Source: Epinephelus fuscoguttatus
Lineage: Eukaryota; Chordata; Actinopteri; Perciformes; Serranidae
Direction: 5' to 3'
Length of the DNA: 64,000 nt
Assembly (NCBI RefSeq): GCF_011397635.1
Contig: NC_064757.1
Location: 32,401,839-32,465,838, forward strand
Shown here: positions 39,600 through 54,014 of the stretch, in pieces
How positions within the stretch are numbered: the first letter of the stretch is position 1
How the letters are laid out: each line of letters opens with the position of its first letter
Notes under the pieces: model-generated
Told to the model about the DNA's origin: nothing
Database searches by the model: none
Seen by the model: the letters and a program-made list of their open reading frames with translations, nothing else
Translations under genes and position numbers: made by a program

Positions 39600-41060
39600 T
39601 TAAGCATATTTAACATATCATTCTGACACTTAATTTTGTTCAGTTGTAATCTTGTGGAGCTTAGCTAGTCATGAATGCTTATATACTGTAATTTTCAGGT
39701 TTTTAAAATGTTTCAGTTTGATTTCAGTGTCACTGTCCACACAGCTTCAAGGTCAAAGATAGCTTTGAGTCACCCAACTTCTTTTTTCTTAAGAATCAGA
39801 TGAATCAATGTGAACAAACCCACAAATTCTCGGAACATTTGGTGTTACTTGCATATGAATCCCCAGACCTTGAGGTTTACAAAGTGGTCAGCAACACTGT
39901 CAAGACTGCTCAAGAGAGAAGTCAACAAGTTTCAACACCTAACCACAAACCACACCACACACATTTAACCAATGTCGTCTTCATATAGATTTGAGTATCT
40001 CACTGTGTATTACTTCTTTTGTGCCCCTGATTCAGAAAACCTTTGGGACCCTTTCATGCATGACACACACAGTCGGTTGAGTGTTTAACTGGCTGCATAT
40101 TGAGTGTCAGAATTCAGCACAGATACATTGCCAGCTGATATTTAGTGGCATCAACAGGTGACCTCGCCTCGTGTAATAAGTCTCACCTTAGTGCTGATGT
40201 TAAACCCATCTTGTATAGGCATATTGTAATCTTTTTTTTTTAAAAAAAGTTACCCCAGTATGTTGTTGTTGTTGTTTCAACCAGAGCTTCAGTGATTTAC
40301 AGAAAAGCTCCAAGGTCCTGAGCTAGAAACTTTAGATGAAAAGTTAACTCCAGCTCCAGCTTCACAGTGACACAGAACTCCGGCAGACCATTTACCATTT
40401 AAGGTGCATGTGAAAGAGGCTTGTTTTTTGCTGTTGGTACAGCTCTGAGTTTTGAAATAATCAGCTATATCAATCAATTTGCCACACCTCTAACTTGATA
40501 TACAGAATGTCAAAAGAAGTTAAGTTCATTCTTTTATTCCACATACAGAAGAGACTATTTAAAAGGACATTAAAATCATGTTTGAAAATCATGAATGGGG
40601 CTATGCACAGCAACTACTGTACTTCACCTTTTAGAGGGAGCTACATTGGTCTGTGCTTGATGCATACAGCTCTGTGTCACAGTCTGTCCACACTGGATGG
40701 ATTTCCACCACGTTTGTCAGCCTTTGACATCATGGAACAGGACGTGTCAACTTTAATCAAAGTTGCCATCTATACATGCCGCCTAAAGCTTACACTTAAC
40801 ATTTAACTGCAATCTGAAGCTTTTCCTCACTTACATACTAATTATAAGAGTATGTGTTGGGCTGTGGTTTGTCAAATGCGTCAGCGTACACACAACAGTA
40901 CTGAGCTCACATGTCAACGACAGGCTTACACCTACAGATAACATATGCTGCTTTTACTGCAGTCAGTGAAGACAAATAGTCAACGTTTAGTTATTACTGA
41001 GTTCCATTACCTCATCACCTGAGGAAAATGAGCAAACTAGGACCATGAGTAAACATCATT

Positions 41061-41066
41061 TTTATT
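41061..41066 (-). promoter_or_regulatory. Candidate poly(A) signal of btf3
   Basis: AATAAA on the minus strand, about 330 bp beyond the btf3 stop codon. Confidence 0.4.
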
Positions 41067-41392
41067 ACATGATTAATTCCACCAATACATGTTTGATGTG
41101 TGGGCACGACAATGCAGGAGAGGCAGCGTGTGAAAGAAAAAAGGTTTGCACATTCCACTGAATTAAATAATGTCATTTGTACTGCAGAACGAGGCAAATA
41201 AAACAAAAGGCTATGTGACAGTCGCCATAAAAAAGTCAATTTTACTTGTTTTAGCCTAATTGTCAAGGTTACAATTAAAAAGCAACTTCTGTTTGTAGCC
41301 ACAGAGCAGTTACAGAGATGAACAATTATAAAATACTGCTGTGACAAAGAACGGTGAGTCAAGAGGGGCTCTAAAATAGTCGCTGGTGTTGG

Positions 41393-43346
<1,954 letters not shown>

Positions 43347-44132
43347 CTAACACAGGAAAGAGCCACACAAATGGTCAAATATTTAGTCACTACCTTTTGT
43401 CAATTGGAAATAACACTTTCTCATCAGACATAAAGGTAGGAGACATATGAAAGCAACACTAATCATTCCACCAACTTCATCCATGCAACATCCGTTTTCT
43501 AGTGAAGACATCCTTCTACATGCATACTAATAATCTGATCTTGAAATGAGAATCAACAACAGGGAAATATGCAAAACTGTGAACACGTCTACATTTACTG
43601 ACTAACAAATTGACAGGTGATTAAACTTTAAACACCTAATGTGTGATTCCAGCAGTTCATTAGATGCATAGGGTTTGCAATTACAGTGAAGTGCCAAACC
43701 TAAAACTCCCCCAAAATCCCCCTAGTCGTTTAGCCATTTGGCACAGCAAACGAGCAAGAATGAACAGCTGCCAGAAGCCTAAAAATAGCTGCACACTTTT
43801 TAGTCTCGACTCAAGTTCTGCATGAATCAGACAGAGGTGGTCGGCTACAGTTAGTGGATAAGTTAGGCTCTCAACATTATGTAAAGCAAACAGATATCAA
43901 TTAGCTTATAGCTTTACGAGCTTATGTTTCCTAGTGTGTCATAGCGAGAGAGCAAGATGTGCTGTGGGCTCATGCTTGATGTTTAAACCTTCGAGACTGG
44001 GAGGTTATTTTTTCTGAAACCGGGCTCTCAGGAAGTCTGACAACTGAACTGTCGGCTTGTTAGCTAACTAGCCAAGCTAAACAGCTAGCTCAGGCCTCTT
44101 CAAACTGATGCTAACATTCAAGTATAGTTTAC

Positions 44133-44310
44133 CTTTTCCTCCACGGGCTGTAATGTGACACAGAGGACAGTTCTTCCTCTACAAAGTCAAATTTACACGA
44201 GGCTGACAGCTTAAAGGGCTACAGAGACGTGAACTGACCTGGGAGTGTGTAAACACGCGGGTCACACAGTCGACAGAAGCTCAGAGAAAGGAGGGAAGAC
44301 CGGAAGTGAC
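44133..44310 (-). promoter_or_regulatory. btf3 first exon and promoter with ETS-like site
   Basis: A donor-like gaaaag/gtaaac at 44133 marks the end of a probable non-coding exon 1. ACCGGAAGTGACG (44299-44311) is an ETS core joined to a CRE-like half site and lies near the likely start. The segment is CpG-richer than the introns. Confidence 0.45.
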
Positions 44311-44417
44311 GCACACAGGTCGATAACATGAACGTCCGTTCAGAATTTTTTAAGTCACGGGGATGACGTCCAAAAATGACCTGCTTTCTAAAATCATCTT
44401 ATAGTAAGAACTCTTAA

Positions 44418-44459
44418 AGCTTTTTTTTTTAAAAAAAAAAAAAAAAAAGATTTTTTTTA
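44418..44459. repeat. T-run / A-run hairpin between btf3 and utp15
   Basis: A run of 10 or more T is followed directly by about 18 A and then T again. It can fold as a simple hairpin and forms an AT-rich island between the two promoters. Confidence 0.8.
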
Positions 44460-44746
44460 TTTTACGGTAGTAGCTAAATTGTTTTAACAAACTCTTAAAA
44501 TATTACAAATTAAACTACTATTCATTACATTAATAAACATAAATAGGTCAAATTAGTATTTCTGCCACATTTCGCCAAAAGGAAGTAGATTTATTTTTTT
44601 ATAAATACAATTAAATGAGCTATTGAATATATAACCCTGATAAAAATGTAAAATATTACGTTTAGTGCCTGTGCTACGAAAATTATATTTTAAAATGAAG
44701 AAAAAAAATGTTCCTTTCAGTGAACAATAAAGATATGCCATTCATG

Positions 44747-44922
44747 CCGGAAGTAGTCACGTTTGTAATCATGGCGTCCTCCAGTGCACCGAGACGCAAC
44801 GTGATAACTCCTTAAAATGAGCAACTTTTGGTTTACTTGGACTAACAATATCGGTGCAATCTAATTTTAACACATCGTACTTAAAAAAACAAGACTGCAC
44901 TCGGGCACATTTTCGCTCAAAG
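44747..44922 (+). promoter_or_regulatory. utp15 promoter and non-coding first exon
   Basis: CCGGAAGT (44747-44754) is an ETS core. A donor-like ctcaaag/gtgagaat at 44922/44923 ends the probable exon 1. About 450 bp separate this from the btf3 side, so the two genes likely share a head-to-head promoter region. A short upstream frame (44771-44815) lies in the likely leader. Confidence 0.45.
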
Positions 44923-45663
44923 GTGAGAATAATCGGAAAGCAGTTTATGGTAGAAAATGCTAAGCGTGCTAACTAACTTGCTGTAAGTACTGAACACGTT
45001 GGCTTAGGTAACTTGTCTGTCTAATACGCTGCTTTCGTTCTCAAACCATTAACATTACGTGTAATTAAACCACTTAGCTGTGGAATTCTGCTTCGTTATT
45101 GAGCTCTCTTAATGCACAGTCGTAAACTTCAGTGAATAAATCAACTGTCTCAAAGTAGTGAACCTGTTAGCTTAGCCTTCATACCGGTAGTGTGGTGGTT
45201 TGTGATGCTCAATGAGTGTGACCTCTGTTGCCATTCAGTGCATGTTGTTGAATTTGATTCCTTCTTTTGTAGTCTTTTACATCACACAATCCTGGTTAAA
45301 CCATTAACCCCTTTACCATCCATTTTACCACGTTTATTTTCCCTTGAATAGATTTAAGGTTGTGGCAAACCATCTGTTCTCACTCTGTCTGACAGTGTCA
45401 TATTTTGTTTGTGTGTTCCAGCTCCTTTTTGAAGCTATGTCATGTTTACACTGGGCTGGATTGTCAACTTTTTTTTATCTGCAACTAAAATTTAAAATAC
45501 ATTTGTCTTGGTTTGAACATTGTCTGTTTAAAAGTACCTAACAGCAGATTAGTGGGGTTTAAGAGGTTAACTACCCCCAGTGTCACATCTCTTGCTGTAT
45601 CTTAATATCCATGTTTTGTTTTCTGTATATTGACAGACAAAGAGCATTGTGATCAACACAGAA

Positions 45664-48600
45664 ATGGCTTCATTTAGACCTACAAAAATCCAAGTATACC
45701 CTAAACTTGGAGAGAAAGTCACACAAGACACACTGTACTGGAAAAACTACAAGGTGAGTCTCCTCTACTGCCGTATTATTACTGTGAGCAAGACAAGCAC
45801 ATCCTTAATTTTGTTTCTCAATCTTAACAATGCACCTTTGTTTCTGACAGGCTCCAATCCAGATAAAAGAATTTGGAGCAATTACAAACATAGACTTCTC
45901 CCCAGTGGCTCCACATAACTTTGCTGTGACAGCATTCACAAGAGTAAGTTGGCTTCTCTGTATGAATTGAATTAAATCAGTGTTCCCTTCATGAATAATC
46001 AAGTATCAGTATGCAGTCTCTCGTTCTAACTCTGGTCTCTCTACAGATCCATATTTATGGGCCGTTCTCGCAGGAGCCTGTGAAGACATTTACGCGGTTT
46101 AAGGATACTGCATACTGTGGGAGATTCAGGTCAGACGGTCAGCTGCTCGTGGCGGGATGTGAGGACTCTGTGGTCCGGCTGTTTGATGTCAGCGGCAAGG
46201 TGGCAATCAGGATGTTCAAAGGGCACACAAAGTAGGTATCCCATGTGTCATTGTCTGATCGTGTTTTGCTGTCCTAGCCTTAAAACGTGAATTGCTGAAT
46301 GATGATCTCTTGAGTGATCCATCGACTGAATTTTATGATGATCTCAAGAATTCTGACAACGTTTAAACTGATTTACTGTCTTAATAATATCAGGTCATCA
46401 AAGTGAACTGACATGAATTTTGTATCTCATTTTATTTCTGCTCAGGGCTGTACACGTCACAGACTTCACCTCAGACCGTTACCAGATCTTCACAGGGTCA
46501 GACGACTACACCTGTCGACTTTGGGACATCCCAAATGCCACTGAGCTCAACACTTACCAAGAACACACAGATTACATTCGCTGTGGTGTCACGAGCAAAC
46601 TCAACAGAGATCTCTTCATTACTGGTGAGATGGAGAAACTTTTTAAAATGGTGTAAGAAAAAGTTAAATGAGCTCTAGAAAGAGGAGGATGAGGATGAAG
46701 GAGTTTAGCCTGTTTCTGTTCGACTAACAGTTGCTGTTGTTATCCTAGGATCTTACGACCACACGCTGAAACTGTTTGATGCCAGAACGGATAAGAGTGT
46801 GATGACCATGGACCACGGTCAGCCAGTGGAGAGTCTTCTTCTCTATCCTTCAGAGGGACTCCTTGTCTCTGCAGGTGGGTAGCCGTTATCATCACCATCA
46901 TTTAGTCAGTGCATCCAGGAAATGTGCCCTGTTGTTGTCAGGCCAAACTCAAGTTCTGTTACTAGTGTTTAAGGATGTGAATATAAGGGTCCCTCAGCCT
47001 TGTTAGGTTAGTACAGGTTGAAAATTGAATGAGCTGGAACATGACAAACAAGGAAGACAACAGCATTTAAGTCTATTGTATGTTTGGTTGTGATGTCAGC
47101 CAGGACAAAAACAACCTGAAATGGATTTCCTATGCAATGGCCTCCCTGAAAATGACTGCACTCATGCACACATGCAACGTTATATTTACTAATGTTTATC
47201 CAGGACATTTTTAAAAATGTTTTCACTCTCTTTAGGTGGCCGCTTTGTGAAAGTGTGGGATCTGCTAAAAGGAGGCCAGCCTCTGGTGTCTCTGAAGAAC
47301 CATCACAAAACTGTCACCAGTTTATGTCTCAGCAACAACGGAGAGAGACTGCTGTCAGCTTCTCTGGACAGGTACAGGGGCAGGTGTATGTTACAGTATG
47401 CATGTCTGTTATAGCTCTCATTTTATATGAACCTGATCTAACATACAGCCTCTGTTTGTCTTTCCAGGCATGTGAAGGTGTACAACACAACCAACTATAA
47501 AGTGGTCCACAACTTTGACTACGCTGCCTCCATCCTCAGTCTGGCTCTGGCTGTAAGTATTTAGATTTAACCAATCATCATGTTATATTACCAGTTTTTC
47601 ATGGTTGAAGATAAATGAAATATAGAAAGATGAATTCAAATAAGCAAAGCAAAATTTATGACAATTACATGCTGAGTTATAAGTCACCCGAGGTGGGAAA
47701 AGCCTTATTTGGCTGAGTGTGGTCTATAAACTAAAAACCTCAATGCAAAGTGATAAAAATTTCTTGTATCTGAGGTGCACCTGCAGAGGAAACTGTGATT
47801 TGAAGGACCAGCTCTGAGGCTGCAAATGGACAGATTCAGTTTCTGAAGCAGTCAACAGAAATATCCAGTATTACCAGAGGTTTAAATCGATAGATGAATC
47901 AGTACGTTCTCTCCTCTTGGTGTTGGCATGAAGGTGTAGGATTTCCAGAACACACTGTGCAGCTTCATGTGAACAGACAAGCCTTTTTTTTCTTTACTTT
48001 AGGCTCTCAGTGCTTTTGTATTTTCCCTTGCCATCACCACCACAGTCAACTTAATATGTACAAAACATGCACTCCTAAAGAGAGATGCTGTCCCAGCTGT
48101 AGCCATGGTCTATACCAGTGTCAGGCTGCAGGAGCTAATTGTGTTTTTGCCTCCACGTCGATGACAGACACGGCTGGAGGCATTGTGTTTTTGGGTTGTC
48201 CATCTGTCCCATTTTGGTGAACGTGATATCTCAAGCAGGCCCTGAGGCAGTGTCCTAAAATTAGGCACAAATGTCCATTTGGACTCCAGGATGAGCTGAC
48301 TAGATTTTGGTGGTTAAAGGTCACTGTCGCCTCAGAAAACATGCTTTGGGCCATCACCCAATAATTTGTACACTGATTATCGAAAATGTCACACAAATGT
48401 CTAAAGAATGAAATGATGACAGTTTATATCCATAAGGTCAAAGGTCAACTTCACTGTGACATAATAATGTTCTGCAAAAACACTTTTCAATAATGTTTAT
48501 TCAACACCATACCTCAGGAAGAGAAGGGGAGACATTTGGTCAGATACTGAATTGGTGACACTGGTCTTGAAACTGTGGTGATTATTAAGATCTTCTGTGT

Positions 48601-50074
48601 CATGGCTACAAATGAGTCTGGACAGACATGGATGTAAACTGTAACTGCGACTTGACTGGCTGGCGGAGGCATACAACCACGAGGCAGTAACTCCAGGTTC
48701 TTGTGTATTGAAGGAATTGTTGAATGATGATCTCTTGAGTGATCCATCGACTGAATTTCATGATGATCTCAAGAATTCTGACAACCCTTTAAAACTCTCT
48801 GACAGACTCATAAATGAATCGTCATGGAAGTGAACTGATTTTGTCTTATTTTATGTCTGCTCTGGAATTCTTGACATTAAAACTATGAATGCATCTCTCT
48901 TCTCAGCCGAAAGATGAGTCCATCGTCGTGGGTATGACCAACAGTATTCTGAGTATCAAACACAGGAAGAGCCTTGAAGAGTCAAAGGAAGTCTCTGGGC
49001 AACAGAGGCGACGACCCTCATATCGTGTTTTTGTGAAGGGGAAGAACTACGTCCCTAAACAGGTGTGTTTACATTTGGTTAACACGCAGTAGCTGATGTC
49101 AGCAGTCTGAGATATGATGTGGTTAATTGAGTTATTATTCTCCATGAGAAGACAAGGTCAAACGTACCATGACTAATTACTTTACCTTTCTTTGTCATCA
49201 TTGCTAATTGATTTCTTTGTTCTCAATCTTCTTCCAGGACGATTATCTCGTCAGCAAGCCAGTGAAACAGCATTTGGCCAAATACGACAAGCAACTCAAG
49301 AAATTTAATGTATCAAAGGCTTTGGATACAGCTCTGGAGGTACACATTTCATGTATTTATAATATTATCAACAAGGTGAAATTGTTTTCTTAAGGTTAGT
49401 CAAAGTGGTCATTTTTCAATTTGCAGTATAAAGCAGTGACTCATGCTTCTTTCCTGCTGCTAGCTAAATGGCTGTCTTGGATATTGCCCTTATTATAAAG
49501 TATATTCAATTTAATTTATAGACATGGACAAGACTGCGAAAGCCAGAGATTACAGTTGCTGTCATAAAGGAGCTGGACCGAAGAGGAACATTGAAGAACG
49601 CTCTGGCAGGAAGGGATGAACAGGGACTTGCTCGGTTGCTCAATTTCCTCATAGGGTAAGACACAGATAAAACTTAATAACTCAAGTATTGGATTGCATT
49701 TACTTGGGTTGCATGTATGCAGAAGTACAAGTGCACATGAAAACTTAAATCTTTTTTTCCGTTTATTCTCCAGGAACGTGGTTGACCCGAGGTTTGCTCC
49801 CGTCCTCGTCACAGCAGCTGAGATGATCCTGGACATCTATCAGTCAATAATCGGCCAGTCACCAGTCGTGGACCGACAGCTGCTACGTCTGCAGGATCTG
49901 CTGGAGAGAGAGATCGACTACCAGCAGGACCTCCTGGAGGTGCTGGGCATGTTGGACACAATGTTTGCCTCTGCCCTCCCTAAGAAGGAGGTTCCATGCC
50001 CTGGCGTCAGCAGGGCTAACGGCCTGGCTCAGGGAGAAGCAAGTACCTCAAGACCACAGCTTCAGGCCACCTGA
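45664..50074 (+). CDS. utp15: U3 small nucleolar RNA-associated protein 15 homologue
   Basis: Eleven coding exons: 45664-45753, 45851-45943, 46047-46231, 46446-46624, 46749-46874, 47236-47371, 47468-47552, 48907-49062, 49238-49339, 49522-49655 and 49774-50074. Phases agree and give 528 residues (human 518). The protein belongs to the t-UTP part of the nucleolar small-subunit processome, supporting rDNA transcription and 18S rRNA processing. The N-terminus reads [14 protein letters not shown]40 repeats follow to about residue 300 ([53 protein letters not shown]). The C-terminal UTP15 domain carries [20 protein letters not shown] and IIGQSPVVD. The start ATG in the second exon matches the human start. 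The donor of exon 4 (AAA/GTAGGT) is slightly unusual. It diverges from btf3. Confidence 0.96.
46294..46445 (+). repeat. Intronic duplication, copy in utp15 intron 4
   Basis: The segment tgctgaatgatgatctcttg onward to the exon 5 acceptor resembles 48718-48868 in intron 8. The first 70 bp are nearly identical. The rest is gapped but still matches at gtcat..aagtgaactga and the closing ttttat.tctgctc. Confidence 0.8.
48718..48868 (+). repeat. Intronic duplication, copy in utp15 intron 8
   Basis: Partner of the intron 4 segment. At the position of the exon 5 acceptor (tctgctcag) it reads tctgctctgg, so no acceptor is formed. The true exon 9 acceptor is about 40 bp further on. Confidence 0.8.
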
Positions 50075-50500
50075 GGCTTGTAGAGGAGCAGAACTGCGTC
50101 AGACTGGGTTAGAGTGCCTTCACAACTCTAAAAAACCTCTTTTTGAAACATCAGACACACATTTCCTGACATGACCGGCTGCATGTCACCAAACAGAAAC
50201 ATTTTGGTACAGGTTTTTAAGAGACTGACAAAGTCCATGGTCTCACTCTGATGTTTTAACTCGGCGTGACTGAGAACACAACAGGCAACAAAGAGAACAT
50301 ACATTTACTGTATGAACAATCTCTGAATGTGTGAATGGTAAAGCAAAGTGTTTTTATTTGAAGTCTTGTAATTACACTTTCAAATGTAAATGTGGTGTGT
50401 GTGTGTGCGTGCGCTTGTGTGTTTGAATGATTTAACTGTTAATGTCTGCTTTGTGTTATCATAATATTTGGCATTGGCAAATGTTTTATAAGCAGATATA

Positions 50501-50506
50501 AATAAA
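50501..50506 (+). promoter_or_regulatory. Poly(A) signal of utp15
   Basis: AATAAA, 427 bp after the utp15 stop codon and just upstream of a T-rich stretch. The most likely end of the transcript is about 50525. Confidence 0.6.
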
Positions 50507-50918
50507 TCTTTGTAATATGGAAACTGACTAATCATAATTGTGTTCAGATGGTGTTAAATTTCTACTGATGATACATGTTTCAACATGAAGGGCAGTGATA
50601 CTCAGTGTAGACCTGGCAGGCCAGAGTTGGCAGGGTTTTCATTTGTCATTTGTAACCGCAATTGTGGCGTTATGCCAATGTGGTGGTGTAATTATCAGCA
50701 CAGTGCACTGGGAAAGTTCAAAACTGCCAAGAGGAAGGAAAGAGCTGTCTGATATGGACCACAGCAAAACAGTGTTTGTGGATGCTACTCACGCTGCTTT
50801 GTACTGAGAACATTAACACCGGTGAAATTTAAGCAAATAAAGTACTTTATTAAATCAAAATTTTCCCCCCTTACAAAGGTTAGGACATCTGTAAACCATA
50901 TTAGTTCATACATAAGAA

Positions 50919-51238
50919 CAGTGGCTCCCAACTGGTCCAGCCATGAGCCCCAGCTTTCTCCTTAGTCATCAGTTAAAGGTCCACACAGTTTCACATATTC
51001 AGCATCATACTTGTGTTTGGCCATGTCGTCGAGCTAGTTTGCTGTCTCTGTCAAGTTGCTGTCAGTCAGTCACTCACTCTACAGCAGGAAACAGCACTTG
51101 TAAATAAAAGCTATGTGCTGGAAATTCACTGTACTCCAAAATAGAGTGTGTTTTTCACAAACTTGACAATGTTCGTGAGTCACTTGTGGTCCATTCAGAA
51201 TGGACCCACGGCCCACATTTGGACTGTGACCCATCACA
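50919..51238 (-). mobile_element. hAT-type MITE, copy A (inverted, worn)
   Basis: Starts CAGTGGCTCCCAACTGGTCC. Its sequence is the inverse complement of the element at 56252-56580, including the phrases agcatcatacttgtgtttgg and ctgtactccaaaatagagtg. The far end is diverged (gacccatcacag), so the limit there is approximate. Confidence 0.7.
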
Positions 51239-51259
51239 GAACGTGGCTGCTACATATAC

Positions 51260-51985
51260 TAAGTACAATAATTACTGGAGATGAATGCAGCTAAATGGAA
51301 TCAGTCATATCCTCCCTGTCATCACACTCAGTAGAAAAAGTGAAACAATTTAAGTACATGGGCACAGTTTTTGATCAGACATTAACTTTTAATGGAAACT
51401 CAGAGAGCATTTCCAAGAGAGCCAGTCAGTGTCACTGTTTTTTGTCAGGAAGCTGAAGAGCTTCAGTGTTCACAAGACACACTTGTAACAGCATACAGAA
51501 GCCTGGTTGAAAGCATTTTATCATTTAACATTACAGCATAGTGGCAACCTGAGTGCAAGGAGCAAAAACAAGCTCTCCATTGTCATTAACATTAGAGGTA
51601 AGATGATCGGCAAGTCACAGAAACAACTCAACACTATATCTGACAGTGCTGTATGCGGGAAGGCTAAACATGTAATTGCCAATGCCTCACTTCTATTACA
51701 CTCAGAGTTTGAGCTACTCCTGTCTGGGTGTCAATTTAAGATCCATAGAGCCAGTCGGAACAGACGTCCTTTATTTCCTGTGCCGTACAGGCAATGAACA
51801 CAGGATGACTGTATCAGGAACACTACTGTTGTTGTAAGATGTGCTCTCTTTTACTATTTATACTAGTTATTGCTCCCACCTGCCCATTTACTCTGTTGTA
51901 TCTTAAATATGGTTTAACTGTACGTTTTTAATGGTTTATTGTGTTGTGTGTCTGTATGTACTTTGATGTTTTGAGAGAAGCCAAA
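51260..51985 (+). mobile_element. LINE fragment, end of reverse transcriptase
   Basis: 51330-51800 reads, over more than one frame, VEKVKQFKYMGTVFDQTLTF, then a part like GNLSARSKNKLSIVINIRGK, then SEFELLLSG and RASRNRRPLFPVPYRQ. This is the C-terminal part of an L2-like fish LINE. The 3' tail region follows to about 51985. It has at least one frameshift and one stop and is dead. Confidence 0.7.
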
Positions 51986-52519
51986 GACAAATTTCAGTTG
52001 TATTCAATTTCTAATATTCCTAAAACAAGCTTGTAAGAAGTGTTTGCTTTTGCTAGTTGAAGGCACAGTACACATGCATATGTGTGCACATGATTGCAAT
52101 GGTACCACCTCCACCTCATTTTGAGCCAGGAAACAGCCTGATTGGCCTGCAACAGGGTGCCAGGTGGCCCCCCGACCATTTTCTAAATCACAATAAAGGT
52201 AAAAAGATTCACCCTGGGAATTTGTATTTGTACTGTGAATGAAAATAAAGTGCCAGGGTGCATAAAAATGCATCAAATTAGTTCAGGTTAGGACTGGATG
52301 TTACAATCCCTGATGCGCATACTTGAGATTATGAGTGGGAGTAATAGTGCCGTCTGGGGGTCGGAGTGGACGCCAAAGGATTAGATGGATAGAAAAGTAG
52401 GAAAGAGTGTAGGTAGATGGATAAGTGAGGAGGAGCATAGGGAAGGAGAGATGACTCTCCATTGCTGGACTGGGCAGTGCACTCTACCTTCTCCTACTTC
52501 CTCATTTTGATAATAGATA

Positions 52520-53045
52520 ATAAACTTTCTTCATATAGCACCTTTCAAAACACAGTTACAAAGTGCTGTACAATAAAACTACACACGATTAAAACACAAG
52601 AAGAATAAACCAAATAACATGTCATAAAATGTCATCTAGTTAAGTCAGGATATGCTTTCCAATAGAAGTATGTTTTTGGGAGACACTTAAACGAAGTCAC
52701 TGACTAAGACAGCCTTATATCCTCAGGCAGGTCGTTCCAGAGCCTCGGGGCCCTGGTGGCAAAAGCTCTGTCCCCTTTGGTCTTCAGTCTGGACTCTGGG
52801 ACAAGCAGATGACCTCTGCCTGAGGATCTCAGACTATGTAAAGGCTAATGAGGAACTAACAGCTCTGAAATATAATCTGGAGCCAGGCCATGAAGAACCT
52901 TACAAGTAATTAGTAAGATTTTAAGGTCAATCCTAAAACAAACAGGGAGCCAATGTGAAGAGGCTAAACTGGTGTGATGTGGTCGTGCTTCTTGGTTTTT
53001 GTTAAAAGCCTTGCAGGGGAGTTGTGAACAATCTGACGTCACTGT
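52520..53045 (-). mobile_element. LINE fragment, C-terminal coding end, minus strand
   Basis: The minus strand reads ASSHWLPVCFRIDLKILLIT and LHGLAPDYISELL, then SRLKTKGDRAFA and RLWNDLPEDIR. These are the standard closing blocks of many fish LINE ORF2 proteins. One stop interrupts it. The AT-rich 3' end with a GCACTTTGTAA phrase is at about 52540-52575. It is from a different family to the piece at 51.3 kb. Confidence 0.75.
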
Positions 53046-53516
53046 AAGGTTGTTTTGATTGAGGCAGGAATAGAGGCTGTTGCAATAATGATAAATAATG
53101 ATGAGGGGAGAAGAGAGAAGAAACTAGCAGGAGGAAAACATACCTAACTTTAATTGAGGCGGAGTTTGACTGGTAGATTGTTGTTGCACATACTTGCAAT
53201 TGTGGGTTATAGTTGGAGCCATGCTGGAGGAGTCAGGGGTGGAGGAGTTGGGGAGGGTAAAAGCTTTATTGGGGTCATTAGGTGGGTACTGTCCTTCACT
53301 GGTGTTTCGATGATAGGCGTGGGCCAATAAAAATAAAGTAATAGAATTGATAAATAATAATAATAATATAATAAAAAATGTCAGGGGAGGATCCCTTGGA
53401 CCCCACGACACAGGTACAGGCTAAGCCCTGAATGTCCTGAAATCCTTAAAACGCCCCTGTGCACCTGACCTATGCAGGGCGACTGGATTTGTGCACACAG
53501 GAACCGTCAACAGCAA

Positions 53517-53596
53517 ATAAAATAAAATAAAATAAAATAAAGTTAAATTAGATTAAATTAAATTAAATTAGATTAAATTAAATTAAATTAAATTGA
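53517..53596 (+). repeat. AAATA / AAATT(AGATT) tandem repeat
   Basis: Five AAATA units followed by about ten AATTA-type units with scattered GATTA. A simple AT repeat. Confidence 0.9.
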
Positions 53597-53879
53597 ATAA
53601 CCCCTGGATTCCTGTCATTTTACAATTTTTTTCAAAGCAAGTTGAGGCCATTCTTGATGTAGTTGTTATCACCCTTTTCCACACACCGGTCGCTGTTTTA
53701 TCGCCTTCCACTAGGGGTCGCTGTAACCTCAAAGAATCAGCTAACTTTCTCATGTAAAGAGGAATTTGCATTTGAGCAGACGGAAGACAGAAAGCATCAA
53801 CACTGACAGTCAGAGGGGAGGATGCTGTGTCAGTGGAGGCTGCAGCCCACATTGGAAACAGCTGCTGCTCCGACTCAAC

Positions 53880-54014
53880 GCCATTTCTCAACTTCTAGCT
53901 TCTAACAGCGACACTTGAATTAGCACTTAGCAGAGGGAGGATGTACCCGAGTTAGGGCTCTGTTTTTGGGCTGAATTTAAGGTTTCCTCTGCCGGAGTTT
54001 GAGCTCCTGTGAAG
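53880..54014 (+). promoter_or_regulatory. Probable non-coding first exon of arhgef28
   Basis: A donor tgaag/gtaagtac follows 54014 at the end of a moderately GC-rich segment upstream of the coding start at 54961. The true start of transcription is not visible. Confidence 0.4.

Larger units (their letters stand above)
36490..41390. other. Intergenic stretch between il12b and btf3
   Basis: It holds a CA repeat (36910-36938), a minisatellite (38630-38985) and a TTA-flanked MITE (39144-39599), listed separately. The remaining frames have no recognisable family. A cysteine-containing minus frame at 40477-40289 has no splice partners and is not called. Confidence 0.5.

Noticed and set aside
40289-40477. 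Cysteine-containing minus frame that looks a little like a receptor domain
   Set aside because: No splice partners, no clear family and no conserved order of residues; probably chance.
53124-53411. 95-residue minus frame starting with a hydrophobic stretch
   Set aside because: The hydrophobic part comes from AT-rich repeat sequence, and there is no family or splice support.
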